A stretch of DNA of 64,000 nt from Juglans regia (Eukaryota; Streptophyta; Magnoliopsida; Fagales; Juglandaceae), in contig NC_049903.1 of the NCBI RefSeq assembly GCF_001411555.2, positions 21,331,327 through 21,395,326 of the forward strand, given 5' to 3'. Each line of letters starts with the position of its first letter. Position 1 is the stretch's first letter. Under the pieces are notes generated by a model, which ran no database searches, was not told the origin of the DNA, and worked only from the letters and a program-made list of their open reading frames with translations. Both the position numbers and the translations under genes were made by a program. This document shows, piece by piece, positions 1-11,853 of this stretch.

Positions 1-1314
1 GCACCACCCCAATAAGAGTTCTACTATGCTTCAGGCTTAGTTTGTAACACTCTGGCCACACTGGCCAACATGTACATTGAGTTGGCTTAAGTGAAAAAAA
101 GAAACTAACAGCAAATGCCCCATTTGGTCAACCTCTTAAATCTTTCAAAAGAGTAAAAAAATCCTTAAGGAGCAGCCACAAGTTTTCCCCATCTGCTTGA
201 TCCTGAAGTTGTGTTCTCTAGTGTTGCATTGCATCCTCATCGCCTATAAGTGAAGATTCAACCCACGAAAGCAGGGTTCTTCAATGACACCATGAAGCTC
301 TTGCATTTGCATTTTGATTTTCTTCTTTTTGATTTAATTTTGGGATTTTTTTTCAGGTTCTCTACTTTACATTTCGAAATCTTTGTAGAGTTTATGCTAA
401 GATTGTTAAAAGGTACATATGTCTTTGCCTTTCTGGGTCCTCCCTGATTTTTGGGTTGAATAACTCTATTTTCCCTTTGGTTTTGTTTGTTTTTTCTTTT
501 TCTTTTAAATTTGGCCATTCACATGTTATCATTTTGACTAGCAAACACAAAAAATTTCATTTCCACTAACATGTAATCATTTTTAATATTTCCAGCATAA
601 ACCAAATTTGTGAAGGATTAATACCTTATTGTGTGCTTGGGAACCACCATATTGTAGTGCAAGTGTGTCACCCATAGCCTAATAGACTGTCACTAAGTTC
701 TTTGCTAAATGAGCAACATGGACTGCTTAAATTTGACAAATGTTGTCCAATATGCGTATGGACTAGCTACCTTTGGTCGTTAGCTGCATGCTTAAGGATT
801 TATAGAATTCCCTGCTCCTCAGGACCCTTTCTTTAGACATGCATTTGATGTCATAGTTTCCATTTGCATAACAACTTCCACCTCCATCAGAAAAATTTGC
901 TTCCAAGTTCCCTGCATCCTCATTTTTATTAACAAAAATTCTATTCTTTAGTCCTTTTTTTTATTATAGAGATTCTCAAAAGAGTTGTGGCCGCTATATT
1001 TACTGCATCAACTAATCTTCTAAAGGAAGGCCATGAGCAACACAAAAAGTTTCAACAGTCAAAAAGATCACAAAAAGAAAACAATCAAAGAAAGACCGAA
1101 GTGAGGACAATGACAAAGTCAAAAGTAGAAGAAATCTTGAGGTTTGCAAAAGTTTGTCGTCACCGAGTGACCTAGCTTTTGCGATTTGGGTTGGTACTGT
1201 TTGAAGAAAGGAAGCCTCCCTGGCCAATGTCGCCGTCGAGTTAAATAGCTAGTGTCGCTGTCGGTTTGAAGAAGTTGTTGCCGAAACTCATCGCATTTGA
1301 TTTTGAGAAAGCCA
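1..1314. other. Intergenic, no gene recognised
   Basis: AT-rich sequence with short open frames only. None has recognisable domains, and several begin at non-ATG codons. The stretch 960-1260 holds a short polar, lysine- and glutamine-rich frame without family resemblance. It ends at the 8-bp flank of a hAT-like element. Confidence 0.6.
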
Positions 1315-1322
1315 GCTCGTAG

Positions 1323-1966
1323 TAGGGGTGTAAATCCGTCCGGTTCAGTCTCAAGGAGATATCGGTCCATCATTTTTCCGAACCAAACCAAATCGATCAC
1401 TCCTAGTGGACTGGACCGGACCGTTAGCTATCGGTCCGGGCCAGTTTCAAAATGGGGCCCAATCATACAAAAAAGTCCATCATTCTTGAAGTATACTAAA
1501 AAGCTTGCCATGTGTATTTTCGGCCCATTAGTATAAAAAAAAATTCACGATATTTGTAATTTTAAATAATACAACTATTTAATTTAATTTGCATATGTTT
1601 TACTTAAAAATAGCCTAAAAAAAATTGTTCAAATTATCAAAAATGATAATTATATATTAGTTAATTGATATTAGTTGATTAATAATTATATATTTAACAT
1701 TTTATATTTTCAATAGTTATAAATTAGATGAAAATTACATAATTCACTTATATAACTAATATACAAAATAATATATGTAATTTATAAAAAATATTTAAAA
1801 ATATATATTTGTAGTTTGATCGGTCCGACCCGGTTCGGAATGAAAAAATCTCATTCTAAGACAGGACCTTTCGGTCCCACAAATAAAAAACCGAAACCTA
1901 CTAAAAAAAGTTTTCAATCCGATCCAGTCAGTTTTTCTAGTCTAGACCGAAAATTTTAAGCCCCTA
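1323..1966. mobile_element. hAT-like non-autonomous element (644 bp)
   Basis: The ends are imperfect inverted repeats: TAGGGGTGTAAAT at the left and TTTTAAGCCCCTA at the right. The flanking 8-mers GCTCGTAG (1315-1322) and GTTCGTTG (1967-1974) agree at 6 of 8 positions, consistent with an aged hAT target duplication. Subterminal regions are rich in CGGTCC/GGACCG motifs and the core (1550-1810) is very AT-rich. No transposase is present. It lies about 300 bp upstream of the PORR gene start codon, so it may sit in or near that promoter. Confidence 0.7.
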
Positions 1967-2273
1967 GTTCGTTGAAGAAGGGGTTCACGGGTGCCAATTT
2001 CTTCCTAACGCCAATTCATTCCCTTTTTGTATGGAGAGTGTGGCCATAGTGTCAAAGAACAGTCTAATAAATAGAATTTTCGCCCCAATAATAAACCAAT
2101 TTCGTTCTGAAAAGAGTTTCTTGGCTAGAAACCCAAACGGGGCCTCAAGTCCCTGAATGAATGGAATAGTGATCAGTGATTCCTCAGCTTAGTTTCACTC
2201 TCCCCCGTTGATTCTCCGTTCTGACTGCGAAAGTATACTCGTATTCAGAGCCCTCTTCTCCGAATCGAATATC

Positions 2274-3551
2274 ATGAGGGTATTAGATAGGTACAGGCTC
2301 ACTATCTTGCAATCTACGCCATTTTGTCTGCCTTTCACGAGGCCGCAAAAATTCAAATTTGGTCCATTCAATTTTTTCACTCAGAAGAGGTTCAAGAAAC
2401 CAGTAATCTCTGCCCGAACTCGCTTGGAAGACCGAGTCAGGGACCCCAAGCTTGACAAGCTCGTCACCTCCATAAAAAAACTCAGAACCATCTTCAACCT
2501 GCTTGAGCTAATGTTGCAAAGAAAACGCGGTCCCTTCGTTTCCGTACAGTTGATGTCCCGGTGGAGGAACATCGTTGGACTAAACATCGCTATCGGCGGT
2601 TTTATTAAAAAATACCCACACGTGTTTGAGCTGTTTACGCATCCAATTAGGAGGAATTTATGCTGCCGCATTAGGCAGAAGGTAAGAGTTTTGATGAGGG
2701 AGGAAGAGAATGCTGTTAAAGAATGTGAGTTGGAAGCTGTATGCCGCGTGAAGAAGTTGTTAATGATGTCGGTCAGTGGCACTGTTCGTCTTCATGCTTT
2801 GAGGTTGATAAGAACGGAATTGGGTTTGCCCCGGGATTTTCGTGACTCGATTCTTGCAAAGTATTCTGGTGATTTTAATTTAATTGGTTTGGAGGTAGTG
2901 GGATTGGTTTGTAGGGATGAGAATTTGGGAGTTGCCCAAGTTGAGACGTGGAGGGAGAAAGAGTATAGAGAGAAGTGGTTGAGTGAGTTCGAGACCAAAC
3001 ACGCATTTCCTATTAATTTCCCGACTGGGTTTAAGATCGAGGCAGGTGTTAGAGACAGGTTGAAGAATTGGCAAAGGCTACCGTATTTGAAGCCGTATGA
3101 GAGGAAAGAAGTAGTTCGGGTTCGAACTTGTGGAGGGATGGAGCGGTTTAAGAAGAGAGCAGTCGGAATTCTTCATGAGTTATTGAGCTTGACAGTGGAG
3201 AAAATGGTTGAAGTTGATCGTTTAGCTCATTTCCGAAGGGACTTTGCCATGGAAGTTAATGTGCGGGAACTACTTCTTGAGCATCCTGGAATTTTTTACA
3301 TATCGACGAAAGGGAATCTACAAATGGTCTTTCTTAGAGAAGCATATTGCAAAGGATATCTGATTGAGCCCAACCCAATATATGTTGTTCGAAGGAAGAT
3401 GTTGGACCTTGTCTTGCAAGGGTGTCGAAGTACTGGAGAATTTGTCACTGAGAAGGAAGTCAAGGAGGCTAGTGATTCTTTAGTCTATAGAACTGATGGT
3501 GAAGGTGGGAGAGATGGAGACTGGGTTATTCCAATTGTGGAGAGTCTTTGA
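2274..3551 (+). CDS. PORR-domain organellar RNA-binding protein (WTF1/RPD1-like family)
   Basis: An uninterrupted 425-residue frame. The open frame extends upstream to about 2208, but the first in-frame ATG is at 2274 and is taken as the start. Residues 1-50 are basic and rich in Phe, Arg and Ser with almost no acidic residues, like a mitochondrial or plastid presequence. From about residue 55 the protein follows the plant organelle RNA recognition (PORR, formerly DUF860) pattern: RDPKLDKLV, then the central KYPHVFELF and the late EHPGIFYIS repeats. The length is usual for the family (about 400-450 aa) and the lack of introns is common. Known members (WTF1, WTF9, RPD1) bind organellar RNA and help splice group II introns. 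Which organelle and which transcript this protein serves cannot be read from the sequence. The C-terminus carries a short acidic Gly/Asp-rich tail. Confidence 0.93.
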   Translation: MRVLDRYRLTILQSTPFCLPFTRPQKFKFGPFNFFTQKRFKKPVISARTRLEDRVRDPKLDKLVTSIKKLRTIFNLLELMLQRKRGPFVSVQLMSRWRNIVGLNIAIGGFIKKYPHVFELFTHPIRRNLCCRIRQKVRVLMREEENAVKECELEAVCRVKKLLMMSVSGTVRLHALRLIRTELGLPRDFRDSILAKYSGDFNLIGLEVVGLVCRDENLGVAQVETWREKEYREKWLSEFETKHAFPINFPTGFKIEAGVRDRLKNWQRLPYLKPYERKEVVRVRTCGGMERFKKRAVGILHELLSLTVEKMVEVDRLAHFRRDFAMEVNVRELLLEHPGIFYISTKGNLQMVFLREAYCKGYLIEPNPIYVVRRKMLDLVLQGCRSTGEFVTEKEVKEASDSLVYRTDGEGGRDGDWVIPIVESL

Positions 3552-4345
3552 CAAAGGAAATCCTTACGACAGTGCAGGCGAAATCAATTATTAATTTGAA
3601 GAAGTTCACTGGAGGTAGTGAAAGTGATGCTTGCATTAAGGGTTAGTCGAATTTAACCATGTGATGATTGACATCTAATCTATGGAAAGTGGTCTTCTTC
3701 TCTCTAAAGTGTCAGATGATATCCTTCGTGGACCTCAAGGAGGTTGCCTCAAACAATGGACCACCCAAGGCGACTAGTTGCTAGTAACTCCCCGTGAAAA
3801 ATATCGATTTTGGTAAGTTGCATCTCCCTGAATTCTTTTGTCTCGAGTGTTTATTTGGCCTGGATGTAGTAGTATCTCTTGATTGTTTCCCTAAACACCT
3901 GTTTGGCGCTGAAGAACCTGTACTTAATTTCATTGTCTAACTCGTGACATCTTCTTGGGTTTTCTTTTCTTATGGTTCATATCACAAGAATTTAGCACTT
4001 GCACGAAAAGAAGTGGTGCTTTCCTGTATGCTGAATAGTGTTCTCTATAGAAACAATTTTGTCATCAGTAATCGTTGTGATCCCCATATGTCTCATGTGC
4101 TGCCTTTAAATGGAGAGAAATGGCAAGAGCTTTGAAGATCGGGAACCTTTTTTGGATGAGCTTTAAGAGATTCTTTCTTCCTTCCAACACATTTTTCTGT
4201 GCATCTGTAGTTGTTCTTAACGGGGCTTGTTTTCCTGATTTATTTTATCCATTTGTAGTCCCTAACTGTAACTAGGTGTTCTCTTTGTGTACTTCTTGTG
4301 TCCCTGGATTACGTCCATTTACCTCTATTAATAAAATTTTATTTT
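3552..4345 (+). other. Probable 3' UTR / downstream region of the PORR gene
   Basis: There is no credible coding frame. A T-rich stretch followed by ATTAATAAAATTTT near 4328-4341 resembles a plant poly(A) signal region, so the transcript may end near 4350. A possible 5' splice site (GGTAAGTTGC) lies near 3810, so a UTR intron is possible but unproved. Confidence 0.4.
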
Positions 4346-5030
4346 AATATAAAAAGAAAAGAAAAGAGAGGCCAACATCTTAGCACTTCTTTATCCTATT
4401 CTTCAAAATACATAACCAAAATCTATTTATTTATTTATTTTATATATTGATTTTTACAATACATCATACATCAGCTTATCTATTTTTTCTCTATATCATT
4501 TAAATATTCTTTTTTAATATATTTTTTATTCATTTCTAATATTTCCTCTAACTATTAATGATATTCTCATATCTTTTAATATTTACAATATTTTCCTATA
4601 TATAATGTCATATTTAAATTACTTAAAAAATAGAAAAAAACTTAAGAGTAAAACTATATATATATATATAAAAGGACCGCTTCTAAGCGGTCTGGCCAAT
4701 TTTTCTCAAATAACAGCCTTCCAATTACGTGCTGCCACTTCAAAAATTACATCAAATTCAAGTTACACTCGTTCACATGAGAAAGCAAACAAATAGGAAA
4801 TCGATCTCCTCTTCATGGGAACCTCAACTATGTTGTGTTTCCAGTTTCACCGCCGAGCAAAGTTCCACCGCAGCAGTCCACCTCCACCAGTTTGTCACCC
4901 ACTATGCCCATATGAAAATTGTCCACAAATTCTGGAGCGAAAGTACCAATTTTGTAGAAAAAAATCCAATAAAGAATGAGAGAAATACAGCACAGTTAAT
5001 TAAATTGCATTGATATTAACATTGAAGATG

Positions 5031-5035
<5 letters not shown>

Positions 5036-5084
<49 letters not shown>
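5036..5084. repeat. (GA)n microsatellite
   Basis: About 49 bp of uninterrupted GA dinucleotides, read directly. It lies inside the putative minus-strand transcription unit, where it would be a TC tract just downstream of a possible splice donor. Confidence 0.97.
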
Positions 5085-5085
<1 letters not shown>

Positions 5086-5406
5086 CAGGCTATTACCTTC
5101 CTGTGTTGCCGATCGAAAAAGAGATGCCCAAATCTAAGTATTTATTGCAGGTGAAGAGGAGAAAAAACACCGTCAAAATGTAAGAAAAAGATTTCCCTCT
5201 CACATTTGTAGAAAAAAAAAAGATAAAGACAAGAACAAAATCTTAAAAAAGAATTAACTTACAAATTTTTAGATTTAGATCTATAAAAAAATTCAACTTA
5301 GAAAGTAAAGCACTTTAAAGAAATCCCCATGTAAATCATAAATCAAAACACTTCGGAAAATTTATACTCAAATTTGTAGGAAAAAAAGAACCATAACTAA
5401 CAATGA

Positions 5407-5532
5407 CAAACAATGAAAATATAAAGCCTTACCAGAATCAAGAGGAGGAGGACGAGTCAGTCATGTCTAACCAATAATTTCTATTCCTTCTCTTCTTTGT
5501 TCAAACAACGAAAATATAAAGTCTTACCAGAA
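5407..5532. repeat. 31-bp direct repeat containing a minus-strand splice-donor motif
   Basis: Copies at 5407-5437 and 5502-5532 differ at about two positions. Each reads, on the minus strand, ATTCTG followed by GTAAG and an AT-rich tail, so the repeat duplicates a candidate exon/intron junction. Confidence 0.85.
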
Positions 5533-5719
5533 TGTTGTGGTGGGGTTTTAATAAGCAAGTTCATGATTGCGATTGACTAGAAACTAAAAAGAGAATTTGG
5601 GTTATTTTTCCTTGGCAAAAAATCTTGGATTTTTTTCCCCTGATGGTGAAGAGGGCCCTGGGCGAGAATGGAGAGTCGTAATACCCTGGGTTCTGTGGGA
5701 GAGAATGGGTAGAGAAGGA

Positions 5720-6912
5720 GAGAATACGTGCTTTTTTTAACTAAATGCATGATGTCTTGATCATTTTCACATGAAGTAAATTTAGCTTAAACCAAACAAA
5801 CCTGATTTGTTCAGAGAAAATTAATTTAATTTTTAGTATCTGTTCAATGCATCTATTTGATCCTGATGCCCCACACTTGATTGAAAGGGTAGCCTTATTA
5901 TTAACATCAAAACTTCTAATGCATAAAAGTCAAAGATTGTGAGTCAAACTTTTGGCACCAGCTCTCGTTTTTTTTTTTTTTGGTATTGTTTTTACTTGTT
6001 TTGGAATGATTACTTATTGAATCTTGTATCTTTGTAACCACTTAGTTAATCTATATTATGCTTACTTTGAAAATATAAAAATAATAATAAAAAAAAAAGT
6101 CCAAAACTATAAATGGAGTGCTAGAAAGTAATGAGACAAGAGGGGCCCGTGTGAAAGTGATAAAGGGCTAAAATGAAAATAAGATAAAAAGAAAATGATG
6201 ATGAAATGAGAGAGAAATAATAACAAATTGTTTAGAAGAATGAACAGTAACCACTACATGTAGCCAGTGTACTATAGCTAAACGGAAAATAGAAATAGAA
6301 TAGATGATCTATTGGAGGGGACTTTTGGTCATCTTTTTTTATGTTCTACAGAAAATTATATTTTACAAAATCTACTGTGAATGCTCTGCTATGTTTTTAT
6401 ATTTGTATGCCATCATTTGCAATAACTACTCTACTTCAAAATTAATGCGGAACCCGATAAATCCCGAATTCAGGCAATTAAGCATGTGAAATTCTGTCTG
6501 TCCAAGGCTCCAAGCGTGATATTTCACTACTTGGAGATTCTAATCTTTGCTTATTCAAGACTCTAGTGGTGTAAAAACAGCTCTAACTTATTTTTAGGAG
6601 TGACAATTTGAGTATCATGTCAAATTATGAATATTAGATTATATGAGTTAATCCGAACACGATTTGTTTAATTGCAATGGTGCTAGGACGGTATAACAGG
6701 TTTGGTGACTAGGCTGCGGTGGAAGGAGGCTGTGCTTCACGGTGGCCTCTGGTTTGCTTTCAACAGAGGGCGGCGACGTGGACGGATTCGTCACGCAATT
6801 TGGATGTGTCTAGGACGTGGGTTGTGAACTTCTCAATGCAATCGGTTTGGGATGGTTTGTGGTGCCGTGAAGGATTTGCCTTGGGTGGTTCCTGGGCCGG
6901 TTCAATGCCAAA
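5720..6912. other. Intergenic, no gene recognised
   Basis: AT-rich sequence. The 6110-6310 stretch has the base composition of a small DNA element, but clear inverted ends were not found. Around 6700-6910 the sequence becomes GC-richer with short frames that match nothing recognisable. Confidence 0.5.
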
Positions 6913-7754
6913 GGCGGCCTTAGAGCATTTTCGTTGGATTATGTAAATGTAAATATAAAATTTGTATAATATCACATGATTTGGTATTTGACTATTTCAC
7001 TCAAAATTTATTTTCATATTAGATTATCTATCCATTAGTCAAATAATAATAAAATATTATCAATTTAATAATATTTTTTAAATAATAATAAAATATTATA
7101 TATGTTGCTATGTTTGATGACCATCAAGGACTCAAGGTTCATTTAATTTCAGGCCACTGAATTATATCAATCCCACACTAGTAAAAATTACATAATCCAA
7201 CAACTACTCAAAGTCATTAATAAACAACCAGAATCATTTAAACACATCAACAAGATAACTAATTCCACAACAACACTCCACAATTAAAACACAAGAGCAG
7301 CAACAGGTAACTAATTCCACAATTCCACAACATCAATTCCATCAGCAGCAGGTAATTCCACAACGACATTCCACAATTGAAACAGCGGCAGGTAACCATC
7401 AGCAGTAGGTAATTCCAGCCGTTCAAAACACATAACTATCATTCCAGCTGTTCAAAACACATAAGAATGCATAAGAAAAACACTGCCCAGTCTCAAAATG
7501 ACAATGTTACCAAACAATTCATGCACGTGAGCACCATACACCAAATGAACCACTGTCCCATTCTTTAAGTTATGATAGTCCAAAATAGACAGCACTCATT
7601 GTGAACAAGCGAATATCTACCTTCTTCAGAATTTTTTATTGCTCTTTGATTCTTGCCACTTCCTCCAAATATGAGAAGTCATGCTTTGGTCGAGAACAAA
7701 GTTTTCAGATTTTTGAAATGAGAGATTTATTGAACTTGCAATAAGATGATGTTG
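6913..7754. mobile_element. Truncated PIF/Harbinger-like element
   Basis: Begins with TTA then GAGCATTTTCGTTGG, the same kind of terminus as the better-preserved element at 12513. It is followed by an AT-rich segment and a CA-rich segment (7135-7460) like that element's interior. No right terminus is seen; a hAT-like element interrupts it at 7763. Assignment rests on resemblance only. Confidence 0.4.
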
Positions 7755-7762
7755 TTGAAAGT

Positions 7763-8467
7763 GGGACTGTTCATCCGGATTCCGGCCCAGGAACATGGGT
7801 TTCAAACCAGGGCCGGGTTAGCCCGGGTCAAACCCGAATGAATCTAGGTTGTAAATCCAGAACACGGGTTTACAACTCGAAACCTGGTATTTTTTTTTAT
7901 TTTTTTATTATTGTTTTGAAACTGAAACAAATAAAAATGACATTTAGAAAAGATAGAGATTAACAGATAGAAATTGCAGACTAAAATATTTTACCATTGC
8001 AGTTGCCACCTCTGCTAATCACTGGAGTTTGGAACTCTAAATTTTTTCACCAAACCCAAGAAAACCGCACCAAGTCTCCAAAAAGCTAATAAAGGAATTC
8101 GAGTATTCGACCCAGAAAATTATTGACAGAAACAAAGTTTCTCCTATGGTTCTTTCTTCCGTTTCTTGCACTTTCTCGCTAACTTTCTTTCTTAGCTACT
8201 AGAACCATTTACTGTTGTTTTGATTTTTGAATGTTTTGAAACTGAAATGTAAATTCAAACTGACAAAAAAAAAATGGGGGTACCCGGATTTACTGAAACA
8301 TAAATTCAAACTGACAAAAAAAAATGGGGGTACCGGATTGTAAATCCTGGTACCCGGACCAAGTGTATCCAAGTTTTGCAACTCGGGTTCCGGTTCGGAA
8401 CCGAAATCCGATTTTTCAAGTTTCGGACCGGGCCAAAAAAAAATCCGACCTTGATTAACAGTCCTAA
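7763..8467. mobile_element. hAT-like non-autonomous element (705 bp)
   Basis: Flanked by a perfect 8-bp duplication TTGAAAGT at 7755-7762 and 8468-8475. Inverted ends are GGGACTGTTCATCC on the left and GATTAACAGTCC on the right. The interior is rich in CCGG and GGTACC motifs and has no transposase. It contains a ~49-bp tandem duplication (8241-8290 and 8291-8339) that includes a poly(A) run and TGGGGGTACC. Confidence 0.8.
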
Positions 8468-8638
8468 TTGAAAGTAATGCCGACAATCGTCCCATGATCA
8501 ATAATAATGAAGTGCATTAACTCATTTTTCTACCCAAAGCATTCTGGTATCCTCTCTCAGATTAAAAAACAATAGCACCTCTTAATCGTTTCCCACAGAA
8601 GCACCAGCAAACAAACTTGTATACGTTTAAATATGTCC

Positions 8639-11070
8639 TGTAATAACCGGGCTTAGGCCCAGCCCTTATTTTGGTCAGGAGGCACGAAGCCCAGCCCACG
8701 AGCATCTGTGTTAGTCTAACGGCGTCGTTTGGAGAGGGAATTATTTTCCTTTCTGCCGTGCACTGTTCTTCTTCCTCGTTGAGTCCCCTTTTGCGTCCGC
8801 GAGTTCCCCATTTCTCTCGTGCAACTGCTTCCCACGCCCACGCCCCACGATTTTATCTGCTGCGGTTCCACACGAGTGTCTTTCTCATCACTTTTCCGAA
8901 TTAATCAGATCCTCTCTTGCGCGTTTTGGTGTTTTCACCTTGGCTGGTATTTTCTGGACTGGTGTTTTCGGATTTTTTTTCCGTGGGTCTCAACTTTCTG
9001 GTTCTCCGAAGGTGAGCCATCGTCTCTCTTTCGTTCTACATTTTTTTTTTCTTTTTTTTTTCTTCTTTTCGGGCTTAACCGTCCGCAACTCAAGCTTTTG
9101 GAACTGCAATTTATTTACTTATTTTTCTTTTCACTGCAGTGTCGTTCGGTCTCTTGAACAAGGTTTGGTATTTTCTTTTTCCTTCAATCCGGATTTATCA
9201 CTTTCTATTTCCTGTTTTACTGGTTTTAATCGCACGGCTTATCTCCTTTTGGTGCTGCTGGGTTTGATCACACGCACACACTCAGATTCTCAAACTTTCC
9301 TTGTGCAGGCCACTTTCTCTTTCACTGGGGATTTATGTGAACATTTTTTGGACGTGAATTTGCAGTGACCCATTCGAAGTGGTTTTTTGGAGTTTTGGAA
9401 ATTTTTCCTCTTGGGGTATGTTCCCCGAAGCTTTTGGTAGCTTTTGAATGATAGGTTGGACTGTGAAATGTAATGGAGTTACTGTTTTAGTGGTGGTTGA
9501 GTGTGGTGGAGATTTTATATTGAGGAGTATGATTTTTGGATGGATTTGTGAGACTGTTTTGGACTATTATTTGAGACTTTTTGATATAAAATGATGGTTG
9601 TTTTGGGTTATAAATGCGAATGATTTGAAGAGAAGGTTGTTCGGGTTTAATTGTTAGATAGTTATGGAGTTGTGAAGGGACTGTTTTGAATTATTATTCA
9701 TTAAATAGCAGACTACTAGATTGGTTATTAAATGTTGGATATATATTCTTTTTGTTTAGGTGGTGTTACTATTAGAGTTCCGGCTCAAGGTGTTGATAAT
9801 ACGAAGAAGTCAGGTAAGCGGGGTTTATATACTAGTTTTGCATAAAATAAATGAAAGGAGGTTGACTTTGAGAATAAATGTGTTTATTTTTGAAAGAGAT
9901 GATCTGAAAACAACCTCAAATGTTTATTCTGCATATGCATAAATTCTATATAAGGGAAAATGTTTTTCTGTCATGACTAGTGTAGACATGAGCAAGTTTT
10001 GTGTACTTTATTTCTGAACTATGTAAAAGAGCGAATATGAAAATCTGGAAGTTTTGTTATGAACAAATGAGAATATTTTGTTTATGTTTATCTCGAACAT
10101 GTGAAATGATCTGAAGCCTTTCAATGTTTTGTTTTGATATGAGGTATCATCTGAGAATCTTGGCATGATGTTCTGATTCTGTATATGATTGTAACCGGAT
10201 TTTCGATGAAATCCGTTCTGTTTCTGTTAAGGCCCAGCCACGGGTATAATGGTGGTTTATAACCCTACCACGGGGGTGAAACATGGAAAATGGCCCAGCC
10301 ACGGGTATAATGGTGGTTTATAACCCTACCACGGGGGTGAAACATGGAATATGGCCCAGCCACGGGTATAATGGTGGTTTATAACCCTACCACGGGGGTT
10401 AAACATGGTATTGTCCCGATGTGATGCTAAGAGATGATTTAATTATAATGTTTCAGTTTGGAAATGCCAACGGAAGTTCTTTTTGGAATAAGTTTATTTT
10501 CTGAAAACTTCGCTCTAATGTTTTGTAAAAGTTTTGTTTCTGCATTCTGAAAGTAAATGTTTTGTTCGGCTTATCAAATGTTATAAATGCTCATGTTTAC
10601 ATGCTGGTATATGCTCCTTGCTTGCTGAGTTGTTGATAACTCACCCCGTTAATCTTCATAATATTTCAGATGACATCGATGGTTCAGCTGAGGATCAGTA
10701 TTAGAGTCTATGGAGAAGATTAGCACTGACTTGTGGTTGGGTATCTCATGTTACTAGTGTTGGTGTTAGAGACTAATTATTTTCTTAAGTTGCATCAATG
10801 GATTTAGACGGTTTATGGAGATTTATGTTAATGTTTTATTATTTCTAGTTGTTATTTGAGACAAGAAGAAGAGTTGATTTTATTTGGGTTATTTGGATTG
10901 AATATTGGATAAATGAACTTATTTGATGTGTTTAATTGAAGTATTTACGTTCGATTTGAGTTTTGGGAAAGTGGATATATTATTGATTTTGGGAGTACTC
11001 TAGCCTTGTTAGAGTTGATTATCAGGTTTTATGAGTTAACTCTCCGGATCCTCGGGGTCGGGGCGTTACA
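8639..11070 (-). mobile_element. Solo LTR, Gypsy-type (LTR-1, 2432 bp)
   Basis: Starts TGTAATAACC, ends GGGGCGTTACA, and is bounded by a perfect 5-bp duplication TGTCC (8634-8638 and 11071-11075). No primer-binding site or internal genes follow, so a whole element was probably reduced to one LTR by recombination. The end sequence and an internal block (10570-10700) match LTR-2 closely. Coding orientation is inferred as minus from the related LTR near 56-63.6 kb, which has a primer-binding site at the equivalent end. Short frames inside (8670-9370) have no recognisable family and are treated as LTR sequence. Confidence 0.88.
10231..10410. repeat. Three tandem copies of a 61-bp unit inside LTR-1
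   Basis: Units begin at 10231, 10292 and 10353 with GGCCCAGCCACGGG and contain CCTACCACGGGGGTGAAA. They are nearly identical; the last is slightly shorter. A single related copy occurs in LTR-2 near 22985-23010. Confidence 0.95.
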
Positions 11071-11159
11071 TGTCCAACTTACAAGATATATTTTTTTCTC
11101 TTTTTTCCTAACGCAAAAGCATAAAAGGAAAAATGAAACATCAAGAGCTGAGTGATGAG

Positions 11160-11510
11160 TGAGAGAGCTTCCCAACAGCTTAGCTGAAGCGAATCCTCCA
11201 TGGAGCATCATTGCAGCAGCCATGGTATCTGTAAGGGCTTTGGCTCGTCGATAGTAGGTAGAGATGGAGTCCGACCCCTTTTTGAGAGAGGCAAGTTGGA
11301 GTTGGGTTTGGATGAGACAAGCTTGGGATACGGAAGCGTAGGTGGATTCTAGAGATGAAATTAGTGCAGACATCACTAATTGATCTTGCTGTAGCCATAG
11401 GTCATATGCAGGGTTGGGAGTATGATTTTCGAGCTCTGGTTTAGGGGCTGGGCAGGTGCCGTCAACAAACTTATAGAGGCGCTGACCGCGTAGGTAAGGG
11501 ACCAATTGAA
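11160..11510 (-). pseudogene. Copia gag (UBN2-type) N-terminal fragment
   Basis: On the minus strand the frame contains VPYLRGQRLYKFVDGT and later STYYRRAKALTDTMAA, typical of the gag polypeptide of Copia retrotransposons (UBN2 family). The start of the gag is in another frame (a frameshift near 11510), and the frame loses similarity after about 11200. Only the first ~130 residues remain; protease, integrase and reverse transcriptase are absent. Confidence 0.85.
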
Positions 11511-11631
11511 TCTTCCATAACAGGTAATTGTCTGGGGTTAATTTGACAAAAATTGTATGAGAAAGGGAAGGTTGTGGGAGGGAGGGAGGGAGAAGAAGAC
11601 ATTGGATTAGCCATTGACGTTAGTCCTTGTT

Positions 11632-11853
11632 GGCTCTGATACCATGTTACAAAACGTATTGTTTGTATTTCTCATTAAATTAAATGAATTTACATGAGGC
11701 TCTTATATAGATGTGAGCCAGAGTTTCTGTACAATGCTGCAATGCAGCAGGTGCTAGAATATTCTATGCTAGACTTGGGTTTGTTACGAAAAGGTGTTGT
11801 TGCCATATACAGAGAATGACGTGCGTTGTGCCTGCATTCTGTTACGTGACAGC
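11632..11853 (-). mobile_element. Copia primer-binding site and LTR remnant
   Basis: Reading on the minus strand, an LTR-like segment with a TATATAAG box near 11703 ends GTAACA at 11645. It is followed at once by TGGTATCAGAGCC (11632-11644), the standard primer-binding site complementary to initiator tRNA-Met. The gag fragment lies immediately downstream. The outer LTR edge (about 11853) is a guess. Confidence 0.65.

Larger units (their letters stand above)
4675..5720 (-). other. Unrecognised minus-strand gene-like segment
   Basis: On the minus strand the segment has several consensus 5' splice sites: GTAAGA near 5526, GTAAGG near 5432 and GTAATA near 5097. An ATG near 5562 leads an open frame into the first donor. 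A further open stretch near 4935-4826 ends in a stop. The left edge carries an 8-bp palindrome (GACCGCTT/AAGCGGTC, 4675-4692). No protein family is recognised. It could be a non-coding transcript, a captured gene fragment or a decayed gene. The 4346-4674 gap to its left is AT-rich and shows nothing. Confidence 0.3.

Noticed and set aside
2208..2273. Upstream extension of the PORR frame
   Set aside because: The extension begins with TTG, not ATG; the first ATG is at 2274.
8671..9368. Overlapping Phe/Ser/Leu-rich open frames
   Set aside because: They lie wholly inside solo LTR-1, have no family resemblance, and reflect T-rich low-complexity sequence.
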